Position numbers and translations under genes: made by a program
In this document: piece by piece, positions 16,755 through 24,091 of the stretch
Layout: the number at the start of each line of letters is the position of its first letter
How positions within the stretch are numbered: position 1 is the stretch's first letter
Source of the DNA: Cupriavidus gilardii
GTDB taxonomy: Bacteria; Pseudomonadota; Gammaproteobacteria; Burkholderiales; Burkholderiaceae
Length of the DNA: 35,668 bases
Assembly: GCF_013314895.1 (NCBI RefSeq)
Contig: NZ_JABTYE010000034.1
Coordinates: forward strand, 1-35,668
Reading direction: 5' to 3'
Notes under the pieces: model-generated
The model's input: the letters and a program-made list of their open reading frames with translations, nothing else
Database searches by the model: none
Told to the model about the DNA's origin: nothing

Positions 16755-16772
16755 CGCTTCCACTAGGAAGCG
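16755..16772 (+). repeat. Perfect 7-bp hairpin upstream of the trpG leader ORF
   Basis: CGCTTCC-ACTA-GGAAGCG could form a stable RNA hairpin in the presumed trpG 5' leader, 105 bases before the small ORF. No T-tract follows, so it is not a terminator by itself. Confidence 0.4.
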
Positions 16773-16877
16773 GCACGTCGTTGCGTTCTTTCGCACCTTG
16801 CCGCCGTTCCGGTTGGCAAACGTGCGGTCCGACAGCTCACCGGTGCGGCGGCTCCTAAATACCCAGGAGATCTGCCG

Positions 16878-17000
16878 ATGCCGTCGAATTCCTCCCCCCG
16901 ATCTGCCCGATCCAAATACCGCCGCGCGCCAGCCTGGCCGACCACGCTCGCCTGCGCCTTCGCCTTCCACCAACGCACCACCACCATTCAAGCCGGGTGA
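16878..17000 (+). CDS. Candidate 40-residue upstream ORF coupled to trpG
   Basis: An ATG at 16878 has a strong Shine-Dalgarno (AGGAGA, seven bases upstream) and opens a 40-codon frame that ends in TGA at 16998-17000, three bases before the trpG ATG. trpG itself has only a poor Shine-Dalgarno (GGGTGA overlapping the ORF stop), so ribosomes finishing this ORF could restart on trpG. The product is Ser/Arg-rich at first, then Ala/Thr-rich, with one tryptophan (Trp20, in PAWP), two phenylalanines and no recognisable domain or signal. One Trp is weak support for a stalling leader like the one before trpE, so I treat it as a coupling ORF of unknown product function. It may instead be chance. Confidence 0.45.
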   Translation: MPSNSSPRSARSKYRRAPAWPTTLACAFAFHQRTTTIQAG

Positions 17001-17003
17001 ATC

Positions 17004-17573
<570 letters not shown>

Positions 17574-17665
17574 AACGGCTCGATGCCCCCCTCGCGCCTG
17601 CCCTCGCCCCTGCCCCTGCTCCCTCACGCGCCCGATCGAACGAACCCCACGCCTGCGAGACCGCC

Positions 17666-18694
17666 ATGCCCATCACGCCCCAGGAAGCGCTGACGCGCTG
17701 CATCGAACACCGCGAAATCTTCCACGACGAGATGCTGCATCTGATGCGGCAGATCATGCAGGCGCAGATCTCGCCGGTGATGGCCGCCGCGATCCTGACC
17801 GGCCTGCGCGTCAAGAAAGAGACCATCGGCGAGATCACCGCCGCCGCGCAGGTGATGCGCGAATTCGCCAACAAGGTCACGGTGTCCGAGCGCGAGCATT
17901 TCGTCGACATCGTCGGCACCGGCGGCGACGGCTCGCATACCTTCAATATCTCGACCGCGTCGATGTTCGTCGCCGCCGCGGCCGGTGCCCGCATCGCCAA
18001 GCACGGCAACCGCGGCGTCAGCTCGAAGTCGGGCAGCGCCGACGTGCTGGAGGCGCTCGGCGTCAACATCATGCTGACGCCCGAGCAGGTCGGGCAGTGC
18101 ATCGCGCAGACCGGCATCGGCTTCATGTTCGCGCCGACCCACCACCCGGCGATGAAAAACGTCGCGCCGATCCGCAAGGAAATGGGCGTCCGCACGATCT
18201 TCAACATCCTCGGCCCGCTGACCAATCCGGCCGACGCCCCCAATATCCTGATGGGCGTGTTCCATCCCGACCTGGTCGGCATCCAGGTGCGCGTGATGCA
18301 GCGCCTGGGCGCGCGCCATGCGCTGGTGGTCTACGGCAAGGACGGCATGGACGAGGTGTCGCTGGGCGCCGCCACGCTGGTGGGCGAACTGAAGGACGGC
18401 GAGGTGCGCGAGTACGAGATCCATCCGGAGGACTTCGGCCTGTCGATGATCTCGAACCGCGGCCTGAAGGTGGCGGACGCCGCCGAATCGAAGGAGATGC
18501 TGCTCGAGGCGCTGTCCAACGTGCCGGGCACCCCGCGCGAGATCGTGTCGCTGAACGCCGGCACCGCGCTGTACGCGGCCAATGTCGCGTCGTCGATCGA
18601 GGACGGCATCGCCCGTGCGCGCGAGGCGATCGCCAGCGGCGCGGCGCGCGCCAAGCTCGACGAGTTCGTGCAGGCCACGCGCCAGTTCCAGTAA
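17666..18694 (+). CDS. trpD: Anthranilate phosphoribosyltransferase
   Basis: TrpD transfers the phosphoribosyl group of PRPP to anthranilate, the second step of tryptophan synthesis. The 342-residue protein has the family start MPITPQEALTRCIEHREIFH, the PRPP-binding glycine loop DIVGTGGDGSHTFNIST (84-90), KHGNRGVSSKSGSADVLEALG, FAPTHHPAMKNVAPIRKEMG and FNILGPLTNP. All are intact. The ATG at 17666 matches the usual beta-proteobacterial N-terminus but has only a weak Shine-Dalgarno. An in-frame ATG at 17570 that overlaps the trpG stop (ATGA) would add a 32-residue Ala/Pro-rich leader; coupled translation from there cannot be excluded. trpC follows after 15 bases. Confidence 0.96.
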   Translation: MPITPQEALTRCIEHREIFHDEMLHLMRQIMQAQISPVMAAAILTGLRVKKETIGEITAAAQVMREFANKVTVSEREHFVDIVGTGGDGSHTFNISTASMFVAAAAGARIAKHGNRGVSSKSGSADVLEALGVNIMLTPEQVGQCIAQTGIGFMFAPTHHPAMKNVAPIRKEMGVRTIFNILGPLTNPADAPNILMGVFHPDLVGIQVRVMQRLGARHALVVYGKDGMDEVSLGAATLVGELKDGEVREYEIHPEDFGLSMISNRGLKVADAAESKEMLLEALSNVPGTPREIVSLNAGTALYAANVASSIEDGIARAREAIASGAARAKLDEFVQATRQFQ

Positions 18695-18709
18695 TCGAGG
18701 CAAGCAAGC

Positions 18710-19513
18710 ATGTCCGACATCCTGCAGAAGATCCTGGCCGTCAAGGCCGACGAAGTCAGCGCCGCGCGCAAGCGCCGCGATTTGCCCAGCCTGCGCGCCG
18801 AAGCGGAAAGCCTGCGCGATGAAGCCGGCCTCGCGCCGCGCGGATTCGGCGCGGCGCTGCGCGCGAAGATCGAAGCCGGCCAGGCCGGCGTGATCGCCGA
18901 GATCAAGAAAGCGTCGCCGTCCAAGGGCGTGCTGCGCGAGCATTTCGTGCCCGAGGCGATCGCCGAAAGCTATGCCGTCCACGGCGCGGCCTGCCTGTCG
19001 GTGCTGACCGACGAGCGCTTTTTCCAGGGCCATGCCGATTACCTGCGGCGAGCCCGCGGCGCCTGCCCGCTGCCGGCGCTGCGCAAGGACTTCATGGTGG
19101 ACCTGTACCAGGTGTACGAGGCCCGTACCTGGGGCGCCGATGCGATCCTGCTGATCGTCGCCGCGCTCGATCCCGGCCTGATGGCCGAACTCGAGGCCTG
19201 CGCGCACGAGCTGGGCATGGACGTGCTGGTCGAGGTCCACGACGGCGCGGAGCTGGAAGCGGCGCTGCGGCTGAAGACGCCGCTGGTCGGCGTCAACAAC
19301 CGCAATCTGCGCACGTTCGAGGTCTCGCTGCAGAACACGCTGGACCTGCTGCCGGCGATGCCGGCGGACCGGCTGGTGGTCACCGAGTCCGGCATTCTCG
19401 GACCGGATGACGTGGCACGGATGCGCGAGGCCAATGTGCACGCGTTCCTGGTCGGCGAAGCGTTCATGCGCGCCGAAGACCCGGGCGCCGAACTGGCCCG
19501 GCTGTTCGCCTGA
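18710..19513 (+). CDS. trpC: Indole-3-glycerol-phosphate synthase
   Basis: TrpC closes the indole ring by converting carboxyphenylamino-deoxyribulose phosphate to indole-3-glycerol phosphate. The 267-residue TIM-barrel protein shows VIAEIKKASPSKGVL (Glu64, Lys66, Ser69), SVLTDERFFQG, LPALRKDFMVDLYQVYEA with the catalytic lysine, DAILLIVAALD, GVNNRNLRTFEVSL and VTESGILGPDDVARM. It is the monofunctional form, without a fused TrpF domain; trpF is not in the window. The ATG begins MSDILQKILAVKADEV, the usual start, 15 bases after trpD. Downstream genes CYTH and ung are on the same strand with small gaps and may be cotranscribed. Confidence 0.97.
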   Translation: MSDILQKILAVKADEVSAARKRRDLPSLRAEAESLRDEAGLAPRGFGAALRAKIEAGQAGVIAEIKKASPSKGVLREHFVPEAIAESYAVHGAACLSVLTDERFFQGHADYLRRARGACPLPALRKDFMVDLYQVYEARTWGADAILLIVAALDPGLMAELEACAHELGMDVLVEVHDGAELEAALRLKTPLVGVNNRNLRTFEVSLQNTLDLLPAMPADRLVVTESGILGPDDVARMREANVHAFLVGEAFMRAEDPGAELARLFA

Positions 19514-19559
19514 GGCCCTCGGCTCCCGCCCACCTACTACCCGCGCCCAGACCGCTCCG

Positions 19560-20243
19560 ATGGCTCAGGAAATCGAACTGAAACTGGCCGTGCCCGATGC
19601 GGCCGCCGCGGCCGCGCTGATCGCCTGGCTCGACGCCAATGCACAGGCGGTCGGCGAATCGCATCTGCTCAACGTCTATTTCGACACGCCGGCCCACGAG
19701 CTGGCGCAGGCACGCGCCGCGCTGCGGCTGCGCCGCGACGGCGCCCGCTGGCTGCAGACGCTGAAGACGGCGGGACGCAGCGAGGCCGGGCTGGCCACGC
19801 GCAACGAATGGGAGACCGAGGTCGCGGGCGAAGCCCTGGAGCCGGCGCGGCTGCCCGCCGAGGCGCGCGCGCTGCTCGACCCGCTGGCGGGCCGGCTGCA
19901 ACCGGTGTTCCGCACCGATTTCGTGCGGCGGACCTGGCGGCTGCGCTGTCCGTTGACGGGCGGTAGTGAGGGGCAGATCGAGGCGGAAGTCGAAGCGGCG
20001 CTGGACACCGGCGACATCGCCGCCCTGACGCAGGACGGCACCACGCGCACGTCCGCGCGCGAGACCATCCACGAACTCGAACTCGAATGGCTGTCCGGCG
20101 ACGCGTCGCAAGCGGCCGCGACGCTGCGCGCGCTCGGCGAGCGGCTTGGCACGGTCGCCGCACTGACGCCGTCGGATCGCAGCAAGGCCGCGCGCGGCTA
20201 TGCGCTGGCCGGGCAGGCCGGCTCGCCGGCGGGAGCGGCGTGA
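19560..20243 (+). CDS. CYTH-domain protein, probable inorganic triphosphatase
   Basis: The 227-residue protein starts with the diagnostic ExExK motif of the CYTH superfamily (EIELKL, Glu4-Glu6-Lys8), followed by the tunnel-lining charged strands NVYFDTPAHEL, AALRLRRDGARWLQTLKTAG, EWETEV, FRTDFVRRTWRL, QIEAEVEAAL and HELELEW. These alternating acidic and basic residues coordinate metal and polyphosphate substrates. Bacterial relatives such as YgiF hydrolyse inorganic triphosphate. Many of those carry a C-terminal CHAD domain, which is absent here, so this is a single-domain CYTH protein. The ATG at 19560 puts the ExExK motif at the very N-terminus, as usual; there is no strong Shine-Dalgarno. 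Its stop overlaps the ung start (TGATG). The substrate is not determined by the sequence. Confidence 0.88.
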   Translation: MAQEIELKLAVPDAAAAAALIAWLDANAQAVGESHLLNVYFDTPAHELAQARAALRLRRDGARWLQTLKTAGRSEAGLATRNEWETEVAGEALEPARLPAEARALLDPLAGRLQPVFRTDFVRRTWRLRCPLTGGSEGQIEAEVEAALDTGDIAALTQDGTTRTSARETIHELELEWLSGDASQAAATLRALGERLGTVAALTPSDRSKAARGYALAGQAGSPAGAA

Positions 20244-21118
20244 TGGGCCGCCGTCCGAGCCGACCCGCCGGCGATACGGGTCAAGGCCAGCTGTTTGCCG
20301 ACGTGGAGGAGGTATCCGGGGCCGGAGTGCGAGCCAGGGCGTCGACCGATGCCGCGACTGCCGCCCGCGCGCCGCAGCAGCCGCAATGGACCCCGCTGGC
20401 GGCGCAGGCCGAGGCCCTGCCGCCCGCCTGGCGCGCGCTGCTGGCGCCTTGCCTGGCCACGCCGGCATGGCAGCGGCTCGCCAGCTTCGTCGACGGCGAG
20501 CGCGCCGCCGGCAAGCCGGTGTTCCCGCGCGACGTCTTCCACGCGCTGCATCTGACACCGCCCGAGGCGGTCAAGGTCGTGATCCTCGGTCAGGACCCGT
20601 ACCACGGCGTCGGCGTGGTCGACGGCGTCGAGGTGCCGCAGGCGCACGGACTGGCCTTCTCGGTGCCGGACGGCGTGCGGGTGCCGCCGAGCCTGCGCAA
20701 CATCTTCAAGGAGATTGCAGCCGAATACGGCGATCCGGCGGTGGCGCGGCCCACCGCCTCAGGCAATCTCGAAGGCTGGGCGCGCCAGGGCGTGCTGCTG
20801 CTCAATACTGTGCTGACGGTCGAACAAGGGCAGGCCGCGAGCCACGCCAAACGCGGCTGGGAAGCGGTCACCGACTGCCTGATCGCGGCGCTGGCCGCCA
20901 GCCAGACGCATCTGGTGTTTTTGCTGTGGGGCAGCCATGCGCAGGCCAAGAAGGACCTGCTGACCGGCGAGCACTGCATCCTGGAGGCACCGCACCCCTC
21001 GCCGCTGTCGGCGCATCGCGGCTTTCTGGGGTGCGGACATTTCCGCCTCGCCAACGACTGGCTGGTCGAGCACCAGCGCGAACCGATCGACTGGAGCGCG
21101 CACCAGGTTCGGCCGTGA
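20243..21118 (+). CDS. ung: Uracil-DNA glycosylase (family 1)
   Basis: Ung removes uracil from DNA, the first step of base-excision repair. The 291-residue protein has both catalytic signatures: VVILGQDPYHG (Asp118, His121) and HPSPLSAHRGFLG (His251), plus GVLLLNTVLTV and the uracil-pocket segment AHGLAFSVPDG. It is longer than E. coli Ung (229). An additional N-terminal tail of about 50 residues contains QGQLF (14-18), which fits the relaxed QxxLF sliding-clamp-binding pattern. About eight residues (within VGVVDGVEVPQ) are inserted between GQDPYHG and AHGLAFS, where the usual sequence is GPGQAHG. The ATG overlaps the CYTH stop by one base. It converges on acyP with no bases between the stop codons. 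Confidence 0.95.
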   Translation: MGRRPSRPAGDTGQGQLFADVEEVSGAGVRARASTDAATAARAPQQPQWTPLAAQAEALPPAWRALLAPCLATPAWQRLASFVDGERAAGKPVFPRDVFHALHLTPPEAVKVVILGQDPYHGVGVVDGVEVPQAHGLAFSVPDGVRVPPSLRNIFKEIAAEYGDPAVARPTASGNLEGWARQGVLLLNTVLTVEQGQAASHAKRGWEAVTDCLIAALAASQTHLVFLLWGSHAQAKKDLLTGEHCILEAPHPSPLSAHRGFLGCGHFRLANDWLVEHQREPIDWSAHQVRP

Positions 21119-21388
21119 CTACGTCGAGCGCCACTCGAACAGCTCGAACTCGCCCTCGCCGGGCTCGACCTCCAGCTTTTCGACCGTTGCTCCCGGCGGA
21201 CCCTGCTCCATCCATTCGCGCAACTGGGCCAGCCGCTCCGGTGGTCCGTAGGCCATCACCTCGACCGTGCCATCGTCGCGGTTGCGCACCCAGCCGCCCA
21301 GGCCCAGCTGGATCGCCAGATCCTCGCAGGCCGCGCGATAGCCGACTCCCTGCACCTTGCCGTGCGCCACCATGTGCCAGGTTTCCAT
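21119..21388 (-). CDS. acyP: Acylphosphatase
   Basis: Acylphosphatase hydrolyses acyl phosphates such as carbamoyl phosphate and 1,3-bisphosphoglycerate. The 89-residue protein is a complete single-domain member. KVQGVGYRAAC contains the phosphate-binding loop with catalytic Arg18, and GGWVRNRDDGTVEVMAYG has catalytic Asn36. The alpha/beta pattern and length are typical. The ATG at 21386-21388 has an ideal AGGAGG seven bases upstream, so the earlier in-frame ATG at 21424 is rejected. Its stop codon directly abuts the stop of ung on the other strand. It lies 93 bases downstream of the FUSC-family gene on the same strand. Confidence 0.95.
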   Translation of the reverse strand: METWHMVAHGKVQGVGYRAACEDLAIQLGLGGWVRNRDDGTVEVMAYGPPERLAQLREWMEQGPPGATVEKLEVEPGEGEFELFEWRST

Positions 21389-21481
21389 CGCCGTTCCTCC
21401 TTGCGAGTCCGCACATCCGTACAACCGTAGACTAGTGCGATGACGCAGGCATGACCACCCCCGCGCAGTGCGGATCGATCC

Positions 21482-23971
21482 CTAGGCGCGCTGGCGGATC
21501 GCGCGGCCGATCGCGCCGGTGCGCAGCGCGATCTTGGCGGCGTCCGCCCGCAGTGCCCGCAGCCGCCGTTCCAGCACGGCATTGGCGGCGCGGCCGGTCG
21601 AGCTGGCGGTGCCGCCCGGTTCTGGTGCGCCGGCCGTCTGCACCAGCGTTTCCGTATGCCAGCGGTCGGCCGAATCGGCCAGCCGCGCGCGGCGTTCGGT
21701 GGCATCGGCGAGCGCGGCATCGGCGGCCGCTTCGGCAGCCACGGTGGCTTGCGCGGGCTCGTTGTCGACTTCGGCCTGCGCCGCCTTGTTGGCGTCGGCA
21801 TGCCCGCCTTCTGGCTCGGCTGTCGCGGGCGCCTCGGCTGTCTCGGCTGTCTCGGCGGCCACGGCCCCGTCCGCCTGGATCGTCGCGGCAGCGCCCTGAC
21901 CCGCCCTGGTGGCCGAAGCCGGCACTGGCTCCGCCTCCGGCGCCGGCGCCCGCCGGCGGATGAAACCGGCTCCCCTGCCCTCGCCGCGGTCGCCTTCGAG
22001 CAGCCGCTCGCTGGCGAGCCGCAGGCTGCGCGTCGCGGCCTCGGTGGCCTCCTCGATCGCGGCGCGGGCGGCCGGCAGGTCCAGCTCGTCGGCATGCTGA
22101 CGCACCTGGATCCGGGCCGCCGCGACATGGGCCGCGACCAGATAGTTCTGCACGATGAAGCGGTTCAGGTTGTCGACCGCGCGGTGCCGGCTCTTCGGTT
22201 CGTCGAGCATGCGCTGGAACGAGCCGATCAGCGCCGACAGGCTGTCCATGAACTGCTTGCGCTCGACCCGATAGGCGAAGTCGTCGCGTGTCAGGCCCAG
22301 CAGCAGGTCGCGCGTAGCGGCGATATAGCGGCGGTTGGCGTTCAGCACGTTCTCGACCAGCGCCGGAATCGCGCGATATTCCCAGCTCGGCAGCACGAAG
22401 CTGAAGATCGAGGCGATCACGCCCCCGATCACCGTATCGACCAGCCGCTCGCCGACCACCGTCGAACCGGGCATCAGCAGGTTGATCTGCACCAGCACCT
22501 GCACGCAGGCCGCGATTGCGGTGTAGCGGTATTTGATCGTGACGAAGGTCGCGCTGGCCACCAGCGAGACGAACAGCACCGCCAGCAGCACCAGCGGCTC
22601 GTGCACCACGCGCAGGATCGCCAGCGCGATGATGCAGCCGATCAGCGTGCCGATCAGACGGTCGTTGTAGCGCTGCTTGGTCATGCTGAAGTTCGGCTTC
22701 AGGATGACGACGATGGTCAGCAGAATCCAGTAGCTGTGCGAGGCGTAGGGCAGATAGCCGGCCACGACCAGCCCCGCCGCCACCGCCATCGTGACGCGCA
22801 ACGAGAAGCGGAACACCGGCGCGCGCCAGTGCAGGTTGTCGCGCAGCACGCGCCATTCATAGCGCTGGCGCGTCAGAAACGGGGTCATGTCGGGGCCAGG
22901 CAGCACCTGGCGCGGTTCGACCGGCGTGCGGGAGGCCACGTGCAGCTGCTCGACCAGCGCGATCGCGCCCTTGATCATGTCCAGCGTCTCGCCCAGCGCG
23001 GTCATCGCCGCCGGATCGATATGGTGGTGCCGCAGCATCTCGATCTCGTCGGCGACCGCGCGCAGCGCCTCGCGATAATCGACCTCGGCATACGAGGGCC
23101 GGCCGCGCGTCACGTCGTAGGCGATCGCCTCGACGTCCTGGCACATCAGCCGGATCAGCCGGCGCAGCGCGTCGAGCACCGGCGTGCCGGCGAAGGTCTG
23201 GCGCAGCAGCGGGTAGTCGGTATTGGTCGACAGGATGTATTCGTACAGGTCCAGCATCCGCAGATGGACCTGCACCAGCAGCCCGTCGTGCGGGGTGCGG
23301 TTGCCGCGCAGCACCAGATCCCGCGCCGCCTGCTGGCGCTCCGCGACGATGATCTGCTGCCGCACCAGCTCGTTGAACTGCTCGTCGTAGTCGTTGCCGG
23401 CATCGTAAAAGCCGGCCTTGATCTCGAGGTAGGCCGCCAGCTCGTACAGCGACTCGGCCAGGATCTGCTGCTTGGTGCGGCGCTCCATCAGCCAGCTGAC
23501 CGCCATCGCGTACGCCATGTACGCCGCGGCGCCGGCGCCGAACAGCAGCGCGTGCTCGATCGCACGCCGCACGACGAAGTCCTCGCTCAAGGTCAGCGTC
23601 ATCACGAACAGCGTCGAAAACTGCAACGGCATCGTCTTGTTGCCGTAGACCGTCATCATGCCGGCCAGGAAGGTGACCAGCACCAGCACCACCGGCAGCA
23701 CGCGCGGGAACGGCGTGACCAGCGCGACGATCAGCGTGACCGCCGTGCACAGCAGCACGCTGGCCAGCATCTCGTTGAACTTGTGGTTCACCGGGCTGGG
23801 CAGGTCCATCAGGCTGGTGCACAGCGCGCCCATCGACACCACCATCGCGGTCGGCAGGTCGGCCAGTTGCAGCGCGATCAGCGTCGCGCCGATGACGCCG
23901 GTCGCCGAGCGCAGGCCACGATAGACGTAGTGCGAGAAAACGAAGGTGCGAGGATCGTGGGCGTATTGCAT
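21482..23971 (-). CDS. FUSC-family (YccS-like) inner-membrane protein
   Basis: The 829-residue protein has the two-block layout of YccS/FusC relatives, a family that includes aromatic acid exporters such as AaeB. A first group of about six transmembrane helices covers residues 22-165, a cytoplasmic helical region about 170-390 includes conserved ELAAYLEIKAGFYD, and a second membrane group covers about 400-520 with SHSYWILLTIVVILKPNFS, KQRYNDRLIGTLIGC and FSFVLPSWEYR. A helical domain follows to about residue 680. Beyond that lies an unusual Ala/Glu-rich low-complexity tail (with TAETAEAPATAEPE) and a basic end. E. coli YccS is about 717 residues, so the tail accounts for most of the difference. 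The transported substrate is unknown. No Shine-Dalgarno is visible; a 7-bp repeat tract lies 50-111 bp upstream. Confidence 0.88.
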   Translation of the reverse strand: MQYAHDPRTFVFSHYVYRGLRSATGVIGATLIALQLADLPTAMVVSMGALCTSLMDLPSPVNHKFNEMLASVLLCTAVTLIVALVTPFPRVLPVVLVLVTFLAGMMTVYGNKTMPLQFSTLFVMTLTLSEDFVVRRAIEHALLFGAGAAAYMAYAMAVSWLMERRTKQQILAESLYELAAYLEIKAGFYDAGNDYDEQFNELVRQQIIVAERQQAARDLVLRGNRTPHDGLLVQVHLRMLDLYEYILSTNTDYPLLRQTFAGTPVLDALRRLIRLMCQDVEAIAYDVTRGRPSYAEVDYREALRAVADEIEMLRHHHIDPAAMTALGETLDMIKGAIALVEQLHVASRTPVEPRQVLPGPDMTPFLTRQRYEWRVLRDNLHWRAPVFRFSLRVTMAVAAGLVVAGYLPYASHSYWILLTIVVILKPNFSMTKQRYNDRLIGTLIGCIIALAILRVVHEPLVLLAVLFVSLVASATFVTIKYRYTAIAACVQVLVQINLLMPGSTVVGERLVDTVIGGVIASIFSFVLPSWEYRAIPALVENVLNANRRYIAATRDLLLGLTRDDFAYRVERKQFMDSLSALIGSFQRMLDEPKSRHRAVDNLNRFIVQNYLVAAHVAAARIQVRQHADELDLPAARAAIEEATEAATRSLRLASERLLEGDRGEGRGAGFIRRRAPAPEAEPVPASATRAGQGAAATIQADGAVAAETAETAEAPATAEPEGGHADANKAAQAEVDNEPAQATVAAEAAADAALADATERRARLADSADRWHTETLVQTAGAPEPGGTASSTGRAANAVLERRLRALRADAAKIALRTGAIGRAIRQRA

Positions 23972-24020
23972 GCGGGCGCGGCGGGCGGCGACTGCGGATG
24001 AACTGCGGTGGAGGAGCTAC

Positions 24021-24082
24021 GGCTGGCGGCTGGCGGCTGGCGGCTGGCGGCTGGCGGCTGGCGGCTGGCGGCTGGCGGCTGG
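24021..24082. repeat. 7-bp tandem repeat upstream of the FUSC gene
   Basis: Eight perfect copies of GGCTGGC (24021-24076) are followed by six more matching bases. The tract fills half of the 120-bp space between the M61 peptidase stop and the FUSC start, 50 bases upstream of the latter. It is intergenic. Short perfect tandem arrays mutate by slippage, so copy number should vary between isolates. Confidence 0.95.
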
Positions 24083-24091
24083 GCCGGCAGC

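Larger units (their letters stand above)
16165..16877. other. Gene-free region between divergent pgaA and trpG
   Basis: This 713-bp stretch has no reading frame I can support. About 16390-16500 is clearly AT-richer than its surroundings, with several A/T runs, and probably contains the pgaA promoter region. Two perfect inverted repeats are listed separately (16505-16520 and 16755-16772). Pyrimidine-rich sequence with repeated CCGATC-like words runs from 16650 to 16685. The promoter of trpGDC must lie here or further upstream if transcription does not arrive from trpE, which the opposite-strand pga operon makes unlikely. I found no convincing -35/-10 pair on either strand. Confidence 0.6.

Noticed and set aside
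21116..21121. ung and acyP stop codons abut with zero spacing as a possible overlapping regulatory element
   Set aside because: Tight convergent pairs are common in compact genomes and nothing else unusual is visible there.
21656..24001. 781-codon plus-strand frame opposite the FUSC gene
   Set aside because: It is rich in Arg, His, Gln and Asp with no domain, no start signal and no hydrophobic segments; the minus-strand FUSC protein explains the region.
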